The position numbers and the translations under genes were made by a program. Shown piece by piece: positions 1 through 11,866 of a DNA stretch of 64,000 nt. The stretch lies in assembly GCF_023091745.1 (NCBI RefSeq), contig NC_068928.1:12108001-12172000 (forward strand), given 5' to 3'. This DNA is from Budorcas taxicolor (Eukaryota; Chordata; Mammalia; Artiodactyla; Bovidae). The notes under the pieces were generated by a model. The model had not been told where the DNA came from. It was given only the letters and a program-made list of their open reading frames with translations, and searched no databases. Numbering within the stretch: position 1 is the first letter of the stretch; each line of letters starts with the position of its first letter.

Positions 1-700
1 TTCAGAGTGGGAGAAAATAATAGCAAATGAAGCAGCTGACAAAGAATTAGTCTCAAAAATATACAAACAGCTCATGCATCTCAATACTAGAAAAATAAAT
101 GACCCAATCAAAATATAGGCCAAAGAACTAAACAGAGATTTCTCCAAAGAAGATATACAGATGGCTAACAAACGCATGAAAACATGCTCAAAATCACTCA
201 TTATCAGAGAAATGCAAATCAACAACACAATGAGGTACCATTTCACGCCAGTCAGAACAGCTGCTATCAAAATGTCTACAAACAATAAACACTGGAGAGG
301 GTGTGGAGAAAAGGGAACCCTCTTACACTGTTGGTGGGAATGCAAATTAGTATGGCCACTATGGACAACAGTGTGGAGACTCCTTAAAAAACTGAAAACA
401 GAACTGCCATACGACCCAGCAATCCCACTACTGGCTATACGCACGGAGGAAACCAGAATTAAAAGAGACAAGTATACCCCAATGTTCATCACAACACTGT
501 TTACAATAGATAGGACATGGAAGCAACCTAGATATCCATCAGCAGACTAATGAATAAGAAAGTTGTAGTATATGTACACAATGGAATATTACTCAGCTAT
601 TAAAAAGAACACATCTGAATCACTTCTACTGAGATGGATGAAACTGGAGCCAATTGTACAGAGTGAAGTTAAGTCAGAAAGAAAAACACTAATACAGCAT
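1..700 (+). repeat. L1 3' region, first segment (split by BovB)
   Basis: The sequence has the typical 3' L1 text of mammals: second-strand landmarks such as tttctccaaagaagatatac, a conserved run around ggtgggaatgcaaatt, and acacaatggaatattactcagc. It breaks at 700 where a BovB begins and resumes at about 2390, so the two parts are one L1. The 129-codon plus-strand ORF at 161-550 lies inside this non-functional remnant and is not a gene. Confidence 0.85.
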
Positions 701-2389
701 CAGTTCAGTTCAGTCGCTCAGTCGTGTCTGACTCTCTGCAACCCCATAAATCGCAGCACGCCAGGCCTCCCTATCCATCACCAACTCCCGGAGTTCACTC
801 AAACTCATGTCCATCGAGTCAGTGATGCCATCCAGCCATCTCATCCTCTGTCGTCCCCTTCTCCTCCTGCCCCTAATCCCTTCCAGCATCAGACTCTTTT
901 CCAATAAGTCAACTCTTCACATGAGGTGGCCAAAGTACTGGAGTTTCAGCTTCAGCATCATTCCCTCCAAAGAAATCCCAGGGCTGATCTCCTTCAGAAT
1001 GGACTGGTTGGATCTCCTTGCAGTCCAAGGGACTCTCAAGAGTCTTTTCCAACACCACAGTTCAAAACCATCAATTCGTCAGTGCTCAGCTTTCTTCACA
1101 GTCCAACTCTCACATCCATACATGACCACTGGAAAAACCATAGCCTTGACTAGACACACCTTAGTCGGCAAAGTAATGTCTCTGCTTTTGAATATGCTAT
1201 CTAGGTTGGTCATAACTTTTCTGCCAAGGAGCAAGCGTCTTCTAATCTCATGGATGCAGTCACCATCTGCAGTGATTTTGGAGCCCAAAAAAATAAAGTC
1301 TGACACTGTTTCCACTGTTTCCCCATCTATTTCCCATGAAGTGATGGGACCAGATGCCATGATCTTCGTTTTCTGAATATTGAGCTTTAAGCCAACTTTT
1401 TCGCTCTCCTCTTTCACTTTCATCAAGAGGCTTTTCAGCTCCTCTTCACTTTCTGCCATAAGGGTGGTGTCATCTGCATATCTGAGGTTATTGATATTTC
1501 TCCCGGCAATCTTGATTCCAGCTTGTGCTTCTTCCAGCCCAGTGTTTCTCATGATGTACTCTGCATATAAGTTAAATAAGCAGGGTGACAATATACAGCC
1601 TTGACGTACTCCTTTTCCTATTTGGAACCAGTCTGTTGTTCCATGTCCAGTTCTAACTGTTGCTTCCTGACCTGCATACAGATTTCTCAAGAGGCAGGTC
1701 AGGTGGTCTGATATTCCCATCTCTTTCAGAATTTTCCAGTTTCTTGTGATCCACACAGTCAAAGGCTTTGGCATAGTCAACAAAGCAGAAATAGATGTTT
1801 TTCTGGAACTCTCTTGCTTCTTTGATGATCCAGCGGATATTGGCTATTTGATCTCTGGTTCCTCTGCCTTTTCTAAAACCAACTTGAACATCTGGGAGTT
1901 CACAGTTCACGTATTGCTGAAGCCTGGCTTGGAGAATTTTGAGCATTACTTTACTAGCGTGTGAGATGAGTGCAACTGTGCGGTAGTTTGAGCATTCTTT
2001 GGCATTGCCTTTCTTTGGGATTGGAATGAAAACTGACCTTTTCCAGTCCTGTGGCCACTGCTGAGTTTTCCAAATTTGCTGGCATATTGAGTGCAGCACT
2101 TTCACAGCATCATCTTTCAGGATTTGAAATAGCTCAACTGGAATTCCATCACCTCCACTAGCTTTGTTCGTAGTGATGCTTTCTAAGGCCCACTTGACTT
2201 CACATTCCAGGATGTCTGGCTCTAGGTGAGTGATCACACCATCGTGATTATCTGGGTTGTGAAGATGTTTTTTGTACAGTTCTTCTGTGTATTCTTGCCA
2301 CCTCTTCTTAATATCTTTTGCTTCTGTTAGGTCCATAACATTTCTGTCCTTTATCGAGCCCATCTTTGCATGAAATATTCCCTTGGCAT
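701..2389 (-). mobile_element. BovB LINE (RTE clade), 5'-truncated, copy 1
   Basis: Minus-strand BovB ending at its 3' tail of gaact repeats at 701. It retains most of the reverse transcriptase: RT fingers and palm with AFDCVDH (motif A), GVRQGCILSP (motif B) and RYADD (motif C). The coding frame is broken near 1737, where two bases are missing in the segment encoding HKKLWKIL. The two halves are therefore open separately, at 1653-2363 and 1079-1783. It is inserted in an L1 with only a gcat microhomology at the joins. This is a dead copy. Confidence 0.93.
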
Positions 2390-2958
2390 ATTAAGACATA
2401 TATATGGAATTTAGAAAGATGGTAACGATGACCCTATATGCAAGAGAGCAAAAGACACACAGATAAAAAGAACAGACTTTTGGACTCTGTGGGACAAGGT
2501 GAGGCTGGGATGACTTGAGAGAATAGCACTGAAACATGTATATTACTATATATGAAACAGATCACCAGGCCCAGTTCAATGCATGAAACAGGGTACTCAA
2601 AGCCAGTGCACTGGGACAACCCTGAGGGATGGGATGGGGAGAGAAGAGGGAGGGGGGTTTGGGACGAGGGGACATATGTACACCCATAGCTGATTCAGCT
2701 CAACGTATGGCAAAAACCACCACAATACTGTAAAGTAATTAGCTTCCAATTACAATTAATTATGGCGACCCCACAGACTATACAGTCCATGGAATTCTCC
2801 AGGCCAGAATGCTGGAGTAGGTAGCCTTTCCCTTCCCCAGGTGATCACCCCAACCCAGGGATCAAACCGAGGTCTCCTGCAATGCAGGCGGATTCTTTAC
2901 CAACTGAGCTATCAGGGAAGCCCCAATTAAAAAAAAAAAAAAAAGTCTATTAAAACAA
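2390..2958 (+). repeat. L1 3' UTR, second segment, with A-rich tail
   Basis: Resumes the L1 that stops at 700: acatatatatggaatttagaaag, then the ruminant-type 3' UTR with a G-rich stretch at about 2630-2665. It ends at an A-run (2930-2944). A Bov-tA SINE is inserted at 2760-2923, just before the A-run. Confidence 0.8.
2760..2923 (-). mobile_element. Bov-tA SINE in the L1 tail
   Basis: Reverse-strand Bov-tA. Its tRNA-Glu-derived head (ggcttccctgatagctcag on the minus strand) is at the high-coordinate end, followed by a Bov-A body. It is flanked by a 7-bp direct repeat, caattaa, at 2753-2759 and 2924-2930. Confidence 0.85.
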
Positions 2959-2999
2959 ATATATCTATGCATTTTATTTCTTTAGAATTTCATACCCCA

Positions 3000-3590
3000 A
3001 ATTCTTCACAAATTCACATTTTTGAGAAAGCACCATACTACTTTTCACAGTGGCTGCACTAGCAAAGCACATGGATTCCAAATTTTTCCAACTCCAGCCT
3101 CACAATACTTCATTTTGTTGGGGCTTTTTTCTTTTCTTTATTCTAGCCGTTATAATGGGTGTTACATAATGGATGTGAAGTGTTCCTTTTTGTGGTTTTT
3201 ATTGGCATTTCCCTAATGATGATGCTTGGAGAAGGCAATGGCAACCCACTCCAGTACTCTTGCCTGGAAAATCCCATGGACAGAGGAGCCTGATAGGCTG
3301 CAGTCCATGGGGTCGCAAAGAATCAGACACGACTGAGCAAATTCACTTTCACTTCTCACTTTCATGCATTGGAGAAGGAAATAGCAACCCACTCCAGTGT
3401 TCTTGCCTGGAGAATCCCAGGGACGGTGGAGCCTGATGGGCTGCCGTCTGTGGGGTCGCACAGAGTCAGACACGACTGAAGCGACTTACCAGCAGCAGCA
3501 GCAGCAGCAATGATGATGCTGGGCATCGTGTGCTTATAAGCCTTTTGTATATCTTCTTTGGAGAAACGTCTATTCAAAATCCTTGCTCAT
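3000..3590 (-). repeat. Old L1 3' fragment
   Basis: Antisense L1 text, e.g. agcaccatactacttttcacagtgg at the left and tgtatatcttctttggagaaacgtctattc at the right, interrupted by the Bov-A2 SINE at 3227-3508. Boundaries are approximate. Confidence 0.65.
3227..3508 (+). mobile_element. Bov-A2 (dimeric) SINE with (AGC)n tail
   Basis: Two tandem Bov-A monomers (each starting ggagaaggaaatggcaacc and ending at gactgagc) followed by six or seven AGC triplets. A perfect 12-bp target duplication, aatgatgatgct, lies at 3215-3226 and 3509-3520, so both ends are exact. Confidence 0.92.
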
Positions 3591-3759
3591 TTTTCAATCA
3601 AAATGGGTTTGTTTGCTATTGTTAAGTGTTTCCAATTTTTTATAATACAAGAAATGGTATAATATTACCTGAAGGTAGGTTGTGATGAATTAAAAATAAA
3701 TACTATAAATCATAAAGAAGCATTAAAAAACAAAACAAGACAAGAAAAACATATTTAAG

Positions 3760-4062
3760 ATATACAACACAGGAGATAAAATGGAATTATTTTATGACTT
3801 AAATCCCATAATACACACATTAAACAAAATGGTCTAAAACACAATGATAATCAGGATACAACATCGGATAAAAAAGCAACACTCAATTTCATGCTGCCTA
3901 CAAGAAATGCATTTCAGGTATAAAGAAAATCAAAAGTTAAAAGTAAAACGACCATAAGAGATATACCATGACAAAACTACTCAAAAGAAAGGAGGAGTGT
4001 TTCAGAGCAAGAAATATTACCAGGGACTTCACTAAAAACATCAGTACAGCTCATGCCCGACT
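3760..4062 (+). repeat. L1/HAL1-like ORF2 fragment, left part
   Basis: Resembles decayed L1 ORF2 endonuclease-region sequence, e.g. the text around atgctgcctacaagaaatgcatttc and aaagatataccatg equivalents. It is split by the BovB at 4066-5432 and continues on the other side. Confidence 0.6.
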
Positions 4063-4065
4063 CAT

Positions 4066-5432
4066 GTCGCTCAGTCATGTCCGACTCTTTGTGACCCTGT
4101 GAATTGCAGCACACCAGGCCTCCCTGTCCATCACCAACTCCCAGAGTTCACCCAAACTCATGTCCATTGAGTCAATGATGCCATCCAGCCATTTCATCGT
4201 CTGTCGTCCCCTTCTCCTCCTGCCCCCAATCCCTCCCAGCATCAGACTCTTTTCCAGTGAGTCAACTCTTCCCATGAGGTGGCCAAAGTACTGGAGTTTC
4301 AGCTTTAGCATCATTCCTTCCAAAGAAATCCCAGGGCTGATCTCCTTCAGAATGGACTTGTTGGACCTCCTTGCAGTCCAAGGGACTCTCAAGAGTCTTC
4401 TCCAACACCACAGTTCAAACCCATCAATTCTTCAGCACTCAGCTTTCTGCACAGTCCAACTTTCACATCCATGCATGACCACAGGAAAAACCGTGGCCTT
4501 GACTAGACACACCTTAGTCGGCAAAGTAACGTCTCTGCCTTTGAATATGCAATCTAGGTTGGTCGTAACTTTTCTTCCAAGGAGTAAGCGTCTTCTAATC
4601 TCATTGCTGCAATCACCATCTGCAGTGATTTTGGAGCCCCAAAAAATAAAGTCTGACACTGTTTCCACTGTTTCCCCATCTATTTCCCATGAAGTGATGG
4701 GACCAGATGCCATGATCTTCGTTTTCTGAATATTGAGCTTTAAGCCAACTTTTTCACTCTCCACTTTCACTTTCATCAAGAGGCTTTTTAGCTCCTCTTC
4801 ACTTTCTGCCATAAGGGTGGTGTCATCTGCATATCTGAAGTTATTGATATTTCTCCTGGCAATCTTGATTCCAGCTTGTGTTTCTTCCAGCCCAGCGTTT
4901 CTCATGATGAACTCTGCACAGAAGTTAAATAAGCAGGGTGACAATATACAGCCTTGACGTACTCCTTTTCCTATTTGGAACCAGTCTGTTGTTCCATGTC
5001 CAGTTCTAACTATTGCTTCCTGACCTGCATATAGGTTTCTCAAGAGGCAGGTCAGGTGGTCTGGTATTCCCATCTCTTTCAGAATTTTCCACAGTTTCTT
5101 GTGATCCACACAGTCAAAGGCTTTGGCATAGTCAATAAAGCAGAAATAGATGTTTTTCTGGAACTCTCTTGCTTCTTCCATGATCCAGCAGATGTTGGCA
5201 ATTTGATCTCTGGTTCCTCTGCCTTTTCTAAAACCAGCTTGAACATCTGGAAGTTCACGGTTTATGTATTGCTGAAGCCTGGCTTGGAGAATTTTGAGCA
5301 TTACTTTGCTAGCATGTGAGATGAGTGCAATTGTGCGGTAGTTTGAGCATTCTTTGGCATTGCCTTTCTTTGGGATTGGAATGAAAACTGACCTTTTCCA
5401 GTTCTGTGGCCACTGCTGAGTTTTCCAAACAT
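4066..5432 (-). mobile_element. BovB LINE, 5'-truncated, copy 2
   Basis: Minus-strand BovB 3' half. It keeps a 336-codon uninterrupted RT remnant (4432-5442) running from the RT fingers through AFDCVDH, GVRQGC, FRYADD and the thumb. It then hits a premature stop where an Arg codon after AEC is tga. The C-terminal piece continues in frame at 4075-4392. The endonuclease domain is missing, so it cannot be autonomous. It interrupts an L1 ORF2 fragment. Confidence 0.93.
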
Positions 5433-5825
5433 GTCTATACATAAAGAAGACTTTACTATCCTAAATGTTTTGTTCTCAATAACAGAATGGCAAAACACAT
5501 AAAGCAAAAACTCATAAAATTACGAGAATTCATTAACAGTGGAAGATTTCAACAACTAACTCCTATAACTGACAGGATAAGCAGAAAGACAATATGTAAG
5601 GATACAGAAGAAAGGAACAAGACAGAAAATATTCTGGGACATAAAACGTTATCTCAGAACACTTAAAAGGACTAGAATCACATCAACTATGCCTTCTAAT
5701 AACAATGGGATTGAATTAGAAATTAATAATACAAAGGTTCCAGGAAAATCTCTCAAAATTTAAAAAGAAAACAATATCCTTCTAGATAATTCATGGTTCA
5801 AGGATAAAAATAACAAGGAAACCTA
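5433..5825 (+). repeat. L1/HAL1-like ORF2 fragment, right part
   Basis: Continuation of the 3760-4062 element, with recognisable decayed ORF2 text (cctaaatgttt, gaagatttcaacaactaactcc, attctgggacataaaac). The join across BovB copy 2 supports one original insertion. Confidence 0.6.
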
Positions 5826-5871
5826 GGGAAAAAAACTGAATGAAAAAAGAAACACCAAAATCACAACCTGT

Positions 5872-5873
<2 letters not shown>

Positions 5874-5918
<45 letters not shown>

Positions 5919-5921
5919 ACA
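5874..5921. repeat. (CA)n microsatellite
   Basis: About 20 consecutive CA units with one A interruption near the right end; likely length-polymorphic. Confidence 0.95.
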
Positions 5922-6059
5922 TAAAATTCAGCAAAAGGTAAACAAAAATGAATTAAAATTGAAAGGTAAATACTTCTGAAAAACCTGTATTCTGAGAGAA
6001 TGTTGATAATGGGGGAGAACAAGTATGTACAGAGTCAGGAGGGTATAAGAGAAATATAT

Positions 6060-6420
6060 GTACTTTCTGCTCAATTTTGTTATGAACCTAAAGCTGCTCT
6101 AAAATGTAAAGTCTTTCTTTTTCAAAGCCCATTAGGGTAAGTCACATGAAGGAACACATCTTTGTACATATTTTATATACATACACACACACATATCTAA
6201 AGGAGGGATTCTATCTAGAATATATATATAGGACTCTTACACCTCAATAATAAAAACACCATTAAAAATGGGTAAAAGATTTGGAGAAACAATTTTATAA
6301 AAACAATAAAAAGGCAAATAATCACAAGAAAAGATGATTAGTCATTACGAAAACTGGAACATTGCCAGTGGGAATGAAAATCAAAATAGCCACTTTGGAA
6401 TTCCAATTTAGCACTTTCTT
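6060..6420 (+). repeat. L1M 3' fragments
   Basis: Contains the L1M 3' terminus text ctcaattttgttatgaacctaaagctgctct and, to the right, text like ctcaataataaaaacaccattaaaaatgggtaaaag from L1 upstream of the 3' UTR. Two separate old insertions or one rearranged one. Confidence 0.5.
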
Positions 6421-6479
6421 ACAAAGTTAAATTGACACTTACTATGTATGTGCTAAGTCACTAAGCACACACAGCCTTT

Positions 6480-6935
6480 TATAGCTGTGCTTTTTTAATT
6501 AGCATAATGTTTTCAAGGTTCATCAGGTTATAGTAGTTATCAGAACTTCAATTATTTATGACCAAATAATATTTCATTATAATCACATTCTATTTATAAA
6601 CTGACAGACATCTGGATTGTTTCTACTTTTGGGCTAATGTGAATAATGCTGCTATAAATACTCATATACAAGCTTTTGTATAGATATATGTTTTCATTTT
6701 TACTGGCTATACACCTAGGTGTGGAATTGCTGGGTCATATGACAACTCTGTATTTAACTTTTTAATAACTGTCAAGCTATTTTCCAGTAGCTATACTATC
6801 TTACATTCTCAGAAGCCATGTATGAGAGTTTCAAATAGCCCGCATCCCACCAACATCAATTATTATCTCTCTTTTGGATATAGCCATTTTAGTGGGTGTG
6901 ACGTGGAAAGGGGGACTTCTTACAGTGATAAAAGG
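6480..6935 (-). repeat. L1M 3' UTR, antisense
   Basis: Classic antisense L1 3' text: gctaatgtgaataatgctgctat, ggtgtggaattgctgggtcatatg, and gccattttagtgggtgtgacg at the end. Confidence 0.75.
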
Positions 6936-7024
6936 CTTTGTGTTTTGATAGTTACAGAACAATATCCACCTGGCAAAACTCATCAAATTTTCTACTTAAA
7001 ATTGATGAGTTTCATGGCGTGAAA

Positions 7025-7800
7025 GTTATTTCTCAATAAAGATAAATCCTTTAAAAGACTTACTTTAAAATATCTATTATTTATAAAATTATGAGTTTTC
7101 GTTTTCACACCTAGGAATGTATAGGGATAAATAAACAATTTCCAAGACCATAATTTGTCCAATTCACTAAGACACCTACAATCTTCTTTATAGCTCTACA
7201 GTTTAAAAAAAAAAAAAGGCATTTAAACTGTACTGATAAGGATCAGCATCTCCATTACAAGTCTGTTTATTTGGGTCAGAATCATTAAGCTCACATGTAA
7301 TTTAGTTGCTTCATGTTACACCTTTGTTTTTATCTGATTTGAGATATCCGTCACTAACCCTTCTGATGTACTTTTAATAGTTTATACCAAGTCCTATAAA
7401 GGGAACCAACATTTCTTTTAAAGGGCTGATTTAACTTAGAGTGAACGTATCTTGAATAGATTACAGCTGTCTTTGTGATATACTTCATCCCAACAGCTTA
7501 AAATTTTCAATGTACTTAATGTAGGAAAATAGATTACCTATATATGGGTCCCAATATTGACTATCTTCATTGCTCTTCACTGTTAGACTAAAAACCAAAG
7601 ACTTCAAATATAATGAAGACACAATTGAAGATACCTTAGAGCTTCAAGTGTGAATGAAAATACAGAAAAACAGAGCTACTTTTACAAATTTCAATGAATA
7701 CAAAATTGTTTGATTTCTGCTATCAGAGTCATAGCCTAGAAACACCTGGACTTGTTAAAATTATTTTCCTGTAATAAAGGAAAAATCATATAATGGAAGA
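7025..7800. other. AT-rich intron, nothing recognised
   Basis: No gene, RNA or repeat family was recognised apart from an A-run at about 7205-7217. Confidence 0.6.
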
Positions 7801-7804
7801 CAAT

Positions 7805-7975
7805 GAGGCCTAAATGGTTAAGGGTGAGCTTGAAACTTCAAATTCCAACTGGATCACTTAACAGCTATGTATCTTGATGCTAGTCACCTACCTCTTTGAG
7901 TTTAGTTTCCTCACCTATAAAAGAGGGTAATGGTATTCACCTTGCAAAATAGTGGTAAGGTGGTGATAATGTTTA
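7805..7975 (+). repeat. MIR SINE
   Basis: Decayed MIR core: ttccaactggatcacttaacagctatgtatctt, then gtttcctcacctataaaagagggtaatgg, the typical MIR order. Confidence 0.7.
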
Positions 7976-7989
7976 TAATCAACCTAGAA

Positions 7990-9932
7990 TTTTATCTGAA
8001 GAGTATCAAAGCAATATTATACATTTGATTTTTCCATTTACTTCCTCTCTTTTCTCTTTAGTATACTTCCTACTCACTATAGCCCTCATAGGAAAAGTCC
8101 CAAACTATACGGATCAAATATTTAGGTATGAACTGAGAATAAATACTCTTAGATCAGTTTATCTAACTCAATACCACAGCATCACCAAAATCTAAAAGGA
8201 TTTTTAAACTAAAAAAGCAGTATTTCTAAAACAAACATTCTCCTTTAAAAACACTGTTTCTCTGGCCAAAAACATTTAAAAAAATTTAAAGTGAACAGAA
8301 CATATGTTCCCAAGTTAGAATTCACCTAAATCACAGGGTTCACAAAATTTTGTAAAAATTTAAATGATCCCAAGTGACAAAGGCCCCAGTGATAAGGACT
8401 AGGTGTTACGAAAAAAAAAAATACACAAAGCAAACTGAGAAGTAATTAGAGCAGAAAACATTAGGGAAGCCCTAAATCTCATAGTTTGGCCATTTAAAAT
8501 GTCGATAAGCCTGTTTCCTCTTTGCAAAATACTGGTGATGACTGTAAGCAAATGTCAGTTGGCCTACTTTCAGAAAGGCACTAGTGTTTTGGATGAACAG
8601 ACTGTGAGTGTGTGTGTTTTTACAGGGTTTACTTGTTGAACCATAGTTATTAGAGTTTTACAGAAAAAAAAAATTATGACAAACCCTTCTGGAAAAGTTA
8701 ATCAGAATTTCTGAATTCATATAACTAAACAAATCAAACAGCTCTTCCTTGATTGTGACAAAACTTGTTTGAAAAGGATGAAACACGTAGTTAGCACATT
8801 GAGAAAATAATGAAATTCAACACATACAAAGTACAACCTATTCAAAAATTTGCAAAGAAAAAAGGAAATAAGAAAAAGTTTAACAATTCTAAAGGTGTTC
8901 TGCTCATATCTGTTTCTAGAAAATAACTTCAGCCATTCATATCATGAAACAGCAGCAACAATTAGTGTTTTTGACTGCATGGGTGGGCTGTTTACAATAT
9001 TATAAGCTTCAAAAAAATACTAGGCATTTACACTCCAGTAGGGAAAAATAGGTTGGACCTTGCGGTTTTTTTTTAAAACCTTTTAATATTTTAGGATGTG
9101 AACTGTGAATTCCAGGCATAGCAGAACAAAAAAATAATAGTAAATTTCCAGCAGTAAGTAATAATAAAATAACCTAAAAGGAATAAGCCAAGTTGTCTAC
9201 CCAGTGTTTTAGATGAGAAACAGGATTTTGGCTCATAGACACTTGAGGAAACTGTATCTCTACAGTTCGTCTGCTCTCAGAGTAAAAGCCCTAGTTTATA
9301 AGAATTTGCTCTAAAACAAGAAAATTCAGACACTCAGTATATTAGACTCCTAAGGATAATAAATAAGGTTCAATCTGGATTTCTAAAAAAATCTGGTTCA
9401 GGTGAGAAGCCAAAATGGTCATCCACTCCATAAGCAATAAGCAAACGGCGTAAGCACCTGGCTAATATAATTCCTGACAGAATTACAAGCTCTGTTAGAG
9501 TCAAAAATGGTGCTATCCATTTGGTCAGTGATAAATGATTTTAAAAAATACATTATACCAAAGTAGAGTTTTAGTTTTTCTTTGGCAAAATACTGCATAA
9601 ATCCATTTGGTGGGTACCACCTGTAGATATTCCACATATTACACAACGCACTGCAGAGAATGCAATGATTAAAAACAACTATACCTGTGGTTCCAAAGGA
9701 AGATATAACAAAGGAGAAATTTCCCCAAAAAAGCTATGAAAATCAGAGGTTGGCAAAAAAAACATTCAAGAAGATATAATAGAAAAACTTCAACTTTCAA
9801 AGAGAGTCATGATTTAAAATTAGATATGGTAAAGATATGCAAAGATTTTCTTTGTATGAAACTAAAGACACATAAAAAACTGATAAACATCACAAGTAAC
9901 AGGATAACTTGCAAACTATATAGGATGTCCTA
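7990..9932. other. AT-rich intron, nothing recognised
   Basis: About 1.9 kb without a recognisable gene or repeat. The 75-codon ORF at 9419-9646 has no family features. Confidence 0.6.
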
Positions 9933-11149
9933 TACAGTCCTTGAAATTCTTCAAGCTAGGAGTCAACAGTACATGAACCAAGAACTTCCAGGTGTACAAG
10001 CTGGATTTAGAAAAGGGACAGGGCCCAGAAATCAAATTGCCAACATCCACTGCATCACAGAAAAAGCACGAGAATGCCCAAAAAAAAACATCTACTTTTG
10101 CTTCACTGACTATGCTAAAGCCTTTGACTGTGCGGATCACGACAAACTGTGGAAAATTCTTACAGACCAACTTACCTGTCTCCTGAGAAACCTGTATGCA
10201 GGTCAAGAAGCAACAGTTAGAACTGGACATGGAACAACAGGTTCAAAATTGGGAAAGGAGGAAATCAAGGCTGTATACTATCACCCTGCTTACTTAACTT
10301 ATGTGCAGAGTACGTCATGAGAAATGGCAGGCTGGATGAAGCACAAGGTGGAATCAAGACTGCCAGGAAAAATATCAACAATCATAGATATGCAGATGAT
10401 ACCACTCTAACAGCAGAAAGTGAAGAGGAACTAAAGAGCTTCTTGATGAGGTGAAAGAGGAGAGTGAAAAAGCTGGCTTAAAACTCAACATTCTAAAACA
10501 AAGATCACGGCATCTGCTCCCATTACTTCATGGCAAATAGATGGGGAAACAATGGAAACCATGAGAGATTTTATTTTCTTGGGCTCCAATACCATTGTGG
10601 ACAGTGACTGCAGCCATGGAATTAAAAGATGCTTGCACCTTGGAAGAAAAGTTATGACAAAACTAGACACCATATTAAAAAGCAGAGACATCACTTTGCC
10701 GACAAAGGTCTGCATACTCGAATCTACAGTTTTTCCAGTAGTCATGTACAGATGTGAGAGCTGGACCATAAAGAAGGCTCGGCAGCAAAGAATTAATGCT
10801 TTTGAACTGTGGTGTTGGAGAAGACTCTTGAGAGTCCCTTGGACTTCAAGGAGATCAAACCAGTCCATCCTAAAGGAAATCAGTCCTCAATATTCATTGG
10901 AAGGACTGATGCTGAAGCTGAAGCTCCAATACTTTGGCCACCTGATGCAAAGAACGGACTCACTGGGAAAGACTGAAGGCAAGAGGAGAAGGGGACAACA
11001 GAGGATGAGATGGCTGGATGGCATCACTGACTCGATGGACATGAGTTTGAGCAAGTTCCGGGAGTTGGTGATGAACAAGGAAGCCTGGCGTGCTACAGTC
11101 CGTGGGGTCGCAAAGAGCTGGACATGACTGAGTGACAGAAGTGACTGAT
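9933..11149 (+). mobile_element. BovB LINE, old 5'-truncated copy 3
   Basis: Plus-strand BovB from the RT fingers (PGVQAGFRKG) through motif A (AFDCADH) to the 3' terminus. It is more divergent than copies 1, 2, 6 and 7. The part after LYAGQEATVRTGHGTT is frameshifted, and several stops follow. A second, shorter copy of the BovB 3' end follows directly at 11151. Confidence 0.9.
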
Positions 11150-11150
11150 A

Positions 11151-11398
11151 ATGAAGCTGAAGCTCCAATATTTTGACCGTGTGATGCCAAGAGCCGACTC
11201 ACTGGAAAGACCCTGATGCTGGGAAAGACTGAGGACAAGAAGAGAAGAGGGTGACAGAGGGTGAGATGGCTAGATGGCATCATCAACTCAGTGGACATGA
11301 GTCTGAGCAAACTCTTGGAGATAGTGAAACTCAGGGAAGTCTGGTGTGCTGCAATTCACGGGGTGGCAAAGAGTCAGACACAACTTAGTGACTGAACA
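11151..11398 (+). mobile_element. Second BovB 3' terminus in tandem
   Basis: About 250 bp that repeats the last part of the preceding BovB (from aagctgaagctccaata to agtgactgaac), in the same orientation and abutting it. It is divergent from the first copy, so it is old. It is either a duplication or a separate severely truncated BovB that landed in the tail. Confidence 0.85.
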
Positions 11399-11813
11399 AC
11401 AATACAGGACATCTACAGACACATATACATAATAATATATCACTAATAATCTGGTAAAGAGTTGAAATCAGTAGTACAAACAAGCATGGTATTATTAGAA
11501 TAAACAGCAAAAATATGATGACTATCCACCCTCCCTAGCATTCAAAAGAAAAATTTGCCAAAAATAGGATTTTCCCCCACCACATAGGCATAAGAACCAA
11601 TAAAGCACAGAACTGGGAAAAGGGAATTCACACATATAAATGACAGCATACTTTCTTTGAGAAGCAATTTTATAGTATCTGTCAAATTTTTACATGAATA
11701 CATTCTTTTACCTAGTAATTATCCTTCTAGGAGTTATCCTAAAAATAATTCCTTGTATACTTTTAAACTTTATATACTTATATATAAACTTGTATACTTT
11801 TAAAACTTTCAAA

Positions 11814-11862
<49 letters not shown>

Positions 11863-11866
11863 AGTA
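11814..11866. repeat. (TA)n microsatellite with CA end
   Basis: About 20 TA units followed by a short ACAC run. The adjacent 11690-11815 is extremely AT-rich. Confidence 0.95.

Noticed and set aside
161..550. 129-codon plus-strand ORF as a gene
   Set aside because: It lies in an L1 3' fragment and its text is standard L1 sequence.
3227..3508. CRISPR-like spaced repeats
   Set aside because: The recurrent units are dispersed Bov-A SINE monomers in a mammalian genome, in mixed orientations and without regular spacers.
4432..5442. 336-codon minus ORF as a host reverse-transcriptase-like gene
   Set aside because: It is a 5'-truncated BovB with a premature stop, no endonuclease and no host exon structure.
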